A stretch of 64,000 bases of DNA, from NCBI GenBank assembly GCA_022710725.1, contig JAKLGK010000001.1:1-64000 (forward strand), in the 5' to 3' direction. Origin of the DNA: Verrucomicrobiota bacterium (lineage in GTDB: Bacteria > Verrucomicrobiota > Kiritimatiellia > CAIQIC01 > JAGNIJ01). The translations under genes were made by a program, and so were the position numbers. Shown one piece after another: positions 58,981-64,000 of this stretch. Below the pieces are notes generated by a model, which made no database searches, was not told the origin of the DNA, and was given only the letters and a program-made list of their open reading frames with translations. The stretch's first letter is position 1. Each line of letters starts with the position of its first letter.

Positions 58981-60819
58981 CTACCCGCCGCCGGGCCCTG
59001 CCGCCCGGATGCGCCGGAGCGTCTCCCGGCCGTTCGGCAGCGACGGATCGAGCTCGAGGGCCCGGCGCACGCACCGTTCCGCGTCGGGCCACTGTTCCAA
59101 CTGGGCATGCGCGACGCCGAGGTTGAACCAGTTCAAGGCCACGTCGGGCCGGCCCCGGGCGGCCTGCCGGTAATGCTCCAGCGCGGCGTCATACTGCTTC
59201 CGCTGGAATAGAATGTTGCCGAGGTTGTAGTGGGGCTCCGTGTACGTCGGGCTCCAGCGGAGGGCCTCCTCGAAGGCCGCCACGGCCTCGTCCGGGCGGT
59301 CCAGCCGGACCAGGGTCGTCCCGAGCGAGTTCCACACCAGCACCAGGTCGGGATTCGAATTCAATACGAGCCGGAAACAGCGCGTCGCCTCGTCCAGCTT
59401 CCCGAAGGACACCAGGGCATTGCCCAGGTGGATGAGATCGCCGGGCTCCGTCGGCGGGTTGGCGAAGACGCGCTCCAGGTGGGCCCGGCCCTCTTCGGGG
59501 CGGCCGAGCAGCCGGAGCACGCGCGCGTATTCCGTGTGCGCGCGCCCGTTCTGCGGCCGCTTGTCGATCGTGTCGCGCCAGAGGCACAGCAGGTCGCGGT
59601 AGTCCTCGTTGCGTTCGCGCGCCGCCGTCCCCAGCGTGGCCGCCCAGGCCAGCAGCACGGCGATGAACCCGCCCCGCGCATACCGGGCCGGGAGGAGGCG
59701 CAGGGCGCGATCCAGGACCACGACGGAGAGGACGGCCAGCACGGCCAGCGGGGCGTACAGCCGGTGCTCGGCGATCGGCTGCCCGGCAACCGGGATGAAG
59801 CTGGACGAAGGCGCCAGCACCGCGAAGAAGAAGAGGCCGAGGTAACCGATGCGCGGATGACGAGCCAGGGCCCACGCCGTGGCCAGCCCCAGGCCCGCCA
59901 TCAGGCAGAGCTGCGGCCAGACGTCCGACGCGCGCTCCACCATCTGCGTGCCGTAGTAGAAGATGAGGGGCGCCGGCCAGAGGAACAGGCGCAGCATGCG
60001 GGTGAGGCCCCAGGCCTGGGTCAGCAGGTAATGCCAGTAGTCCCCGACGGGCACGGAGAGGTCCGGCGCGTACTGCGAGTAGGCCAGGTGCCGTCCCAGC
60101 GGCCACAACCAGGTGAGGGCCAGCGCCAGGTAGTACAGCCCCCGCTGCCGGTGGAGGTCTCTCCACGACGCGCACAGGAAAATGCGGTCATACGCCAAGG
60201 CCAGCAGCGGCGCGGCGGCCATGGATTCCTTGCTGCCCATGCCCAGGAGGCAGGCCAGCGCGGAGACCGCGAACCAGAAGCGGGCGCGCGAAGTCGCGGG
60301 CCCGCCGGCGGCCTCCCGGACGGCCCGGTTCAGGCCGTAGAGCATGAGGAAAAGGAACAGCCCCATCGCCACCTCGCTGCGCTGCGAGAGGTAATTGACG
60401 GCGGAGGTCAGGAGCGGATGCACGCTCCAGAGCAGCGCCGACGCGAAACCCAGCCGCCGCGCCTCCGCCTCCGTGCGCCCGGCGGCCTCGAAGGTCCGCC
60501 GCGCCAGTCCGAACAGCGCGAGGGTGGCGCCCAGGTGCAGCAGCAGGCTGGTCCGATGAAAGCCGCGCGGATCCAGGCCGCCGAGGGCGTAGTCCACGCA
60601 CATGGTCAGGTTGACGAACGGGCGGGTGAAGAACGTGACGTTCGCGGGCGGCGGGTTCAGGGCGGCGGCCAGGGGCCACCACTGGCGGATGGCCGTGTTC
60701 TCGACGATGCTCAACTGGTCATCCATGAGGAAGGGCCCGTCGAGCGCGTTGCTGTACGCGAGCCCCGTCGCCAGGAGCAGGCCCAGCGCGCCCAGCCGCC
60801 TTGGAAGGGTGATCCTCAC
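58981..60819 (-). CDS. type A GT-C-like membrane protein with TPR tail (copy A6)
   Basis: A 612-residue copy on the opposite strand. GTG start at 60819 overlaps the A7 stop (GTGA), so both are co-translated; longer upstream extensions are A7 in another frame. Loop 1 FLMDDQLSIVENTAIRQWWP (Asp33-34), NVTFFTRPFVNLTMCVDYAL; VNYLSQRSEVAMGLFLFLML has Ser-Glu for Gly-Glu; LLGMGSKESMAAAPLLALAY and FIPVAGQPIAEHRLYAPLAV. TPRs include HYNLGNILFQRKQYDAALEH. It ends after WFNLGVAHAQLEQWPDAERC and a short helix, without the '...PWRE' tail of the other copies, so with A7 it forms a separate subgroup. Confidence 0.8.
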   Translation of the reverse strand: MRITLPRRLGALGLLLATGLAYSNALDGPFLMDDQLSIVENTAIRQWWPLAAALNPPPANVTFFTRPFVNLTMCVDYALGGLDPRGFHRTSLLLHLGATLALFGLARRTFEAAGRTEAEARRLGFASALLWSVHPLLTSAVNYLSQRSEVAMGLFLFLMLYGLNRAVREAAGGPATSRARFWFAVSALACLLGMGSKESMAAAPLLALAYDRIFLCASWRDLHRQRGLYYLALALTWLWPLGRHLAYSQYAPDLSVPVGDYWHYLLTQAWGLTRMLRLFLWPAPLIFYYGTQMVERASDVWPQLCLMAGLGLATAWALARHPRIGYLGLFFFAVLAPSSSFIPVAGQPIAEHRLYAPLAVLAVLSVVVLDRALRLLPARYARGGFIAVLLAWAATLGTAARERNEDYRDLLCLWRDTIDKRPQNGRAHTEYARVLRLLGRPEEGRAHLERVFANPPTEPGDLIHLGNALVSFGKLDEATRCFRLVLNSNPDLVLVWNSLGTTLVRLDRPDEAVAAFEEALRWSPTYTEPHYNLGNILFQRKQYDAALEHYRQAARGRPDVALNWFNLGVAHAQLEQWPDAERCVRRALELDPSLPNGRETLRRIRAAGPGGG

Positions 60820-62693
60820 GGCCCGCCCGCCGGACCCGCGCCGCGCTGGAGCTCCGCCCGGATTCGCTGCAGGGTCGGCCAGGCCCCGGGCAGCATGGGA
60901 TCCAGGGCCCACGCCCGATTCACGCACCGTTCGGCCTCGCCGAAATTGCCGAGCGCGGCCCACGTGACGCCGAGGTTGAACCAGTTCAGGGCCACCCCCG
61001 GCCTGTACTCGGCCGCCTTCTGGTAGTGCGCGAGGGCGTCACGGGGGCGGCCGTCCTTGAACAGGAGATTCGCCAGGTTGTAATGCGCCTCGGCATAATC
61101 GGGTCGAAGCTCCAGGGCCTTCTCAAAAGCCGCGACGGCCTCGTCCGTCCGGGCCATGTCCACGAGCGTCCTCCCCATGTTGCCGTAGCTCACCGCCGAC
61201 TCGGGGCTGAGCCGGATGGCGTTCCGGTAGCAGGCCATGGCCTCGTCGAACCGCTTGAAGTGGGCGAGCGCCAGCCCGAGGTTGGCCAGGTCGCCCGCCT
61301 TGGCGAAGGGATCCTGCTTGATCAATTCGAGATGGGCCAGGCCGTTCTCAAACTGCCCCGCCTCGCAGAGAGAGCGGCCGTATTCGGCGTGGGCGCGGAG
61401 GTTGCGGGGGCGTTTCTGAACCGTGTCGCCCCACAGGACCGGTTCAGACGCGTAGACCTTGTTGCGCTCGCGGCTGGCGATTCCGAGCGAGACGACCCAG
61501 GCGCCCAGCAGGGCCGCCCGCAGCGCGCGGGGCTTCAGGTTCACCCGGGCGGCCAGGAGCGCCGCCAGCGGGGCGTACATCCGGTGCTCGGCCACCGGTT
61601 GGCCGGTGATGGGCATGAGGCTCGACGACGGCGCCAGCACACCGAGGAAGAACAGGCCCAGGAACCCGAGGCGGGGATGTCGCCAGAGCGCCCAACCCGT
61701 GACCGCCAGCAGGCCGATGCACAGCACGACGTGCGGCCAGACGTACACGATCCGATCGAAGAGGCCGACCCCGTAGTCGAAGATCAGGGGCGACGGCCAG
61801 GCCGCGAGCCGAACCATCCGCACCAGGCCCCACGCTTGCGTCAGCAGGTATCGCCAATAGACAAACAGCGGGAAGCCTCCCTCCGGCATATGGGGCGAGT
61901 AGTGCGCGATGCGCCACACCGGCCAGATCCAGGTCAGCGCAAGGGCCAGGTAGTATCCCCAGCGCCGGCGCACAACCTCCTTCCAGGATGGGCTCAAGAA
62001 GATGCGGTCATACGCCAGGGCCAGGAAAGGCGCGGCGGCCATGTTCTCCTTGCTGCCCATGCCGAGCAGGCAGGCGAAGACCGACGCCGCCAGCCAGCCC
62101 GCGGCCCGCGCGGTCCCGCCCGGGCCGGACGCCCGCTGTTCCGCCGCCCGGTTCAGGGCGTACAACATGACGAACAGGAACAGCCCGACCAGCAGTTCTC
62201 CGCGCTGGGAGAGATACTTCACGGCGGTTGTCAGCAGCGGATGGACCGTCCAGAGCAGGGCCGCGGCGGCGCCCCAGCCCAGCGAATCGCCCCGCCCCAT
62301 TTTTTCCGCCGTCCGGCGGACCAGCCCGAAGAGCGCGAGCGTGGCGGCGATATGCAGGAGCACGTTCGTTGCCCGGTACCCGGACGGCTTGAAGCCCCAT
62401 ATCGCATGATCGACGCAGTAGGAAAGGTTCAGCACCGGCCTCGTGGCCAGGTTGATCCCGCCCCCTGGCGCCGGATTGAGCGCCGCGCTCAAGGGCCATG
62501 GCCGCCAGGCGGAAGGATTCTCGACGAAGTTGGTCGTGTCATCGAGGACGAACGGGCCGTGCAGGCCGTTGCCCTGGGCAAGGACGGCCGCCACGGCCAG
62601 CCCCAGGCCGATCCACCAGGACCGCGCCGATGCGCGGGAACTGCCTTTGGCTTCCGTTTCACCCATGCTGCGCCCGCCATGCTCTCCTGCCAT
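60816..62693 (-). CDS. type A GT-C-like membrane protein with TPR tail (copy A7)
   Basis: A 625-residue sister of A6, upstream in the same two-gene unit. Loop 1 FVLDDTTNFVENPSAWRPWP (Asp51-52) departs from the usual IVENPAIRR, and the next segment reads NPAPGGGINLATRPVLNLSY where sisters have PPPVNMTF..RPFINLTM. VKYLSQRGELLVGLFLFVML has Lys for the Asn of VNYLSQRGE. LLGMGSKENMAAAPFLALAY and LMPITGQPVAEHRMYAPLAA are kept. TPRs end LNWFNLGVTWAALGNFGEAE and a short tail as in A6. The start may be the ATG nine codons further in (MGETEAKGSS). Confidence 0.8.
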   Translation of the reverse strand: MAGEHGGRSMGETEAKGSSRASARSWWIGLGLAVAAVLAQGNGLHGPFVLDDTTNFVENPSAWRPWPLSAALNPAPGGGINLATRPVLNLSYCVDHAIWGFKPSGYRATNVLLHIAATLALFGLVRRTAEKMGRGDSLGWGAAAALLWTVHPLLTTAVKYLSQRGELLVGLFLFVMLYALNRAAEQRASGPGGTARAAGWLAASVFACLLGMGSKENMAAAPFLALAYDRIFLSPSWKEVVRRRWGYYLALALTWIWPVWRIAHYSPHMPEGGFPLFVYWRYLLTQAWGLVRMVRLAAWPSPLIFDYGVGLFDRIVYVWPHVVLCIGLLAVTGWALWRHPRLGFLGLFFLGVLAPSSSLMPITGQPVAEHRMYAPLAALLAARVNLKPRALRAALLGAWVVSLGIASRERNKVYASEPVLWGDTVQKRPRNLRAHAEYGRSLCEAGQFENGLAHLELIKQDPFAKAGDLANLGLALAHFKRFDEAMACYRNAIRLSPESAVSYGNMGRTLVDMARTDEAVAAFEKALELRPDYAEAHYNLANLLFKDGRPRDALAHYQKAAEYRPGVALNWFNLGVTWAALGNFGEAERCVNRAWALDPMLPGAWPTLQRIRAELQRGAGPAGGP

Positions 62694-62798
62694 CTATGAC
62701 AGACGAGACGCGACCGATCAAGGTTGCAGGAGCGGCGGCCAGCCCTCTACGCGCGCGCCAGCCCGGTGTACGATGCCCTTCAGCAGAGGGCGCATGCC

Positions 62799-63182
62799 AT
62801 GATCGAGTCCATCGCGGGGCGCGAACGGCGGCGGCATCGGCGGCTGGCCTGCGAGCGGCCGGCCTCCATCCACGTGGTCCACTGCCCGGACGATCCCCGG
62901 CTCGAGAGGCGCAGCCTGTACGGCATGGTGCGGAACATATCGGCGGGCGGCCTGAAGTTCACCTGCCCGCAATCCCTTCCGCCCGGCACGCTGGTGCACT
63001 TGGATGTCGCCATGCCGGAACGCGGCTGTCTCTTCAAGCTGGCCGCGAGGACCGTGCGCAGCACGCCCCGCACGGACCGGTTCGAGGTGGGCGCCGCACT
63101 CGAGGATTCGTTCTTCCGGCGGCGGGATCCCTGGGCGCGCATGGTCTTCGATGCGCTCCGGGAACTCAACGACCCGGTGTAG
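62799..63182 (+). CDS. PilZ-domain protein
   Basis: A 127-residue single PilZ domain. RERRRHRRLACERPA (~8-22) contains the Arg-rich RxxxR and NISAGGLKF (~45-53) the [DN]xSxxG motif that bind cyclic di-GMP. The remaining beta barrel (GTLVHLDVAMP, FKLAARTVRSTPRTDRFEVG) is typical. It probably senses c-di-GMP to steer surface or motility functions. The start at 62799 matches the domain; a longer frame from 62724 is open but lacks a clear ribosome site. Divergent from the A7 gene. Confidence 0.85.
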   Translation: MIESIAGRERRRHRRLACERPASIHVVHCPDDPRLERRSLYGMVRNISAGGLKFTCPQSLPPGTLVHLDVAMPERGCLFKLAARTVRSTPRTDRFEVGAALEDSFFRRRDPWARMVFDALRELNDPV

Positions 63183-63197
63183 GACAAGCGGCGGAGG

Positions 63198-63794
63198 TCA
63201 GGGAAGGGATTCGGATTCGTCGGCGGGCGCCGCTTCCTTTTCCACGCGTTTGAAGGAGACGCCCTCCACGCCGACGCCCGCGACCGTCCATCGGTATTCG
63301 CGCCCGCCGAAGCGGACCGATACGGTGTCGCCCACGCCGACCACCTGACCGTTGACCATGGCCACGTGGGTCTCGGGCCCCGTCTTCATAATCCCCTGCA
63401 CCTGCACGGTCTTGAGGGCCTCGTCCCACTGCAGCACGGCGGAGACCGTTTCCGCTCCGGCCGTCGACGCGGCGGCTTCGGACGGGCGAGCGGGCGGCGG
63501 GGGGGCGTAGCCGACGGGCCAGAACGGATCCCTCCGCGCGGGCGCCGGTTCCGGTTCCGCGGCTTCCGTCTCGCCGGCCGGCGGCGCCATCGGCTCCGCC
63601 GCGGCGGGCTCCGACCAAGGGGAGGAAGCGGCCGCCGGGGCCTGCCCGGTCTCGACCATCATGGGGATGATCTCCGATTCCACGAACTCGACAAAGCCGG
63701 GTTCCGGGGGCGTTGCCTGTGCGGGCTCCGCGGCACGGCACACCCCGACGGCCAGGACGAGGACCCACGCGATTCTTCCGCCCGCCTTCATCAT
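63198..63794 (-). CDS. secreted protein with PilP/GspC-like C-terminal domain
   Basis: A 198-residue exported protein: signal peptide (MMKAGGRIAWVLVLAVGVCRA), a Pro/Ala/Glu-rich linker, then RRDPFWPVGYAPP and a small beta domain (AVLQWDEALKTVQVQGIMKT, AMVNGQVVGVGDTVSVRFGG, YRWTVAGVGVEGVSFKRVE). 'DPFWP..Y' followed by a domain around 'QGI..... A.VNG..V..GD...' resembles accessory proteins of type II secretion and type IV pilus systems; the family call is tentative and no partner genes are visible. It converges on the PilZ gene, 15 bp away. The longer upstream frame is less likely than the ATG-ATG at 63794. Confidence 0.65.
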   Translation of the reverse strand: MMKAGGRIAWVLVLAVGVCRAAEPAQATPPEPGFVEFVESEIIPMMVETGQAPAAASSPWSEPAAAEPMAPPAGETEAAEPEPAPARRDPFWPVGYAPPPPARPSEAAASTAGAETVSAVLQWDEALKTVQVQGIMKTGPETHVAMVNGQVVGVGDTVSVRFGGREYRWTVAGVGVEGVSFKRVEKEAAPADESESLP

Positions 63795-64000
63795 GGACAG
63801 CTTGCCTCTTTGGCCTCTCGAATCACAGTTCAATTTCACGCAGCAAGATACATGCCTTTGGCGCCGGGTTTCAAGGCGAGCGGCCGCGGGACCGGAGCCG
63901 CGCATCCCGATGGCCGGCCGCACCGGGAAGGACAGGCCGGCCACGGCCGATCCGTTTCGGAAAAAGTTCAGCACAAATGCCGCGCTTTCAGGCCCATCAA

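Overview
The window is GC-rich bacterial DNA. It most likely comes from the PVC superphylum, probably Kiritimatiellota; this is inferred from gene content, because no rRNA is present. The signs are a PEP-CTERM protein, very long Gly/Asn/Thr-rich parallel beta-helix proteins whose modules open with 'TNYV..ANPTP..PYTNWA', many membrane-plus-TPR proteins ending in 'Y..G.PWRE', and an ordinary rpsO-pnp pair.

Positions 1-7400 look accessory and decayed. They hold the end of an IS3 element, a lipoprotein gene, a second lipoprotein gene with two homopolymer frameshifts, an IS256-type transposase remnant, and a 21-bp repeat present twice. Intact small genes lie between them: a STAS protein, a 3-TM protein, mscL, a 48-residue basic protein, a NarL-type response regulator and a small secreted protein. 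A secreted-protein gene (DUF6448-like) is split by a 206-bp element made of five consecutive hairpins, flanked by a 7-bp target duplication.

Positions 7400-20950 hold a secreted periplasmic-binding-protein fusion with a duplicated Cys-rich domain, tRNA-Thr(UGU), then mostly minus-strand housekeeping genes (a secreted Ala/Pro-rich protein, nth, pnp, rpsO, a GT9 heptosyltransferase-like gene, argF). Next come a PtsP-like pair that lacks the phosphohistidine swivel domain, a LacI-family regulator and a YacP-type NYN protein.

Positions 21000-30720 hold two adjacent secreted beta-helix proteins, one of 2619 residues.

Positions 30859-62693 are the most striking part. Ten paralogous multi-spanning GT-C-like/TPR proteins fall into two types: A (seven genes) and B (three genes). 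Among them are a polyprenyl-phosphate-sugar-synthase-like GT2, two radical SAM proteins with B12-type N-termini, a ColD-like dehydratase with His in place of the PLP Lys, a split transketolase, an SGNH hydrolase fused to the same TPR tail, and a methyltransferase. Together they read as a locus that makes an unusual deoxy sugar, loads it on a lipid carrier and transfers it to exported proteins or glycans. The neighbouring beta-helix and PEP-CTERM proteins are plausible substrates; this is inference. The window closes with a PilZ protein and a secreted protein with a pilus or secretion-accessory look.
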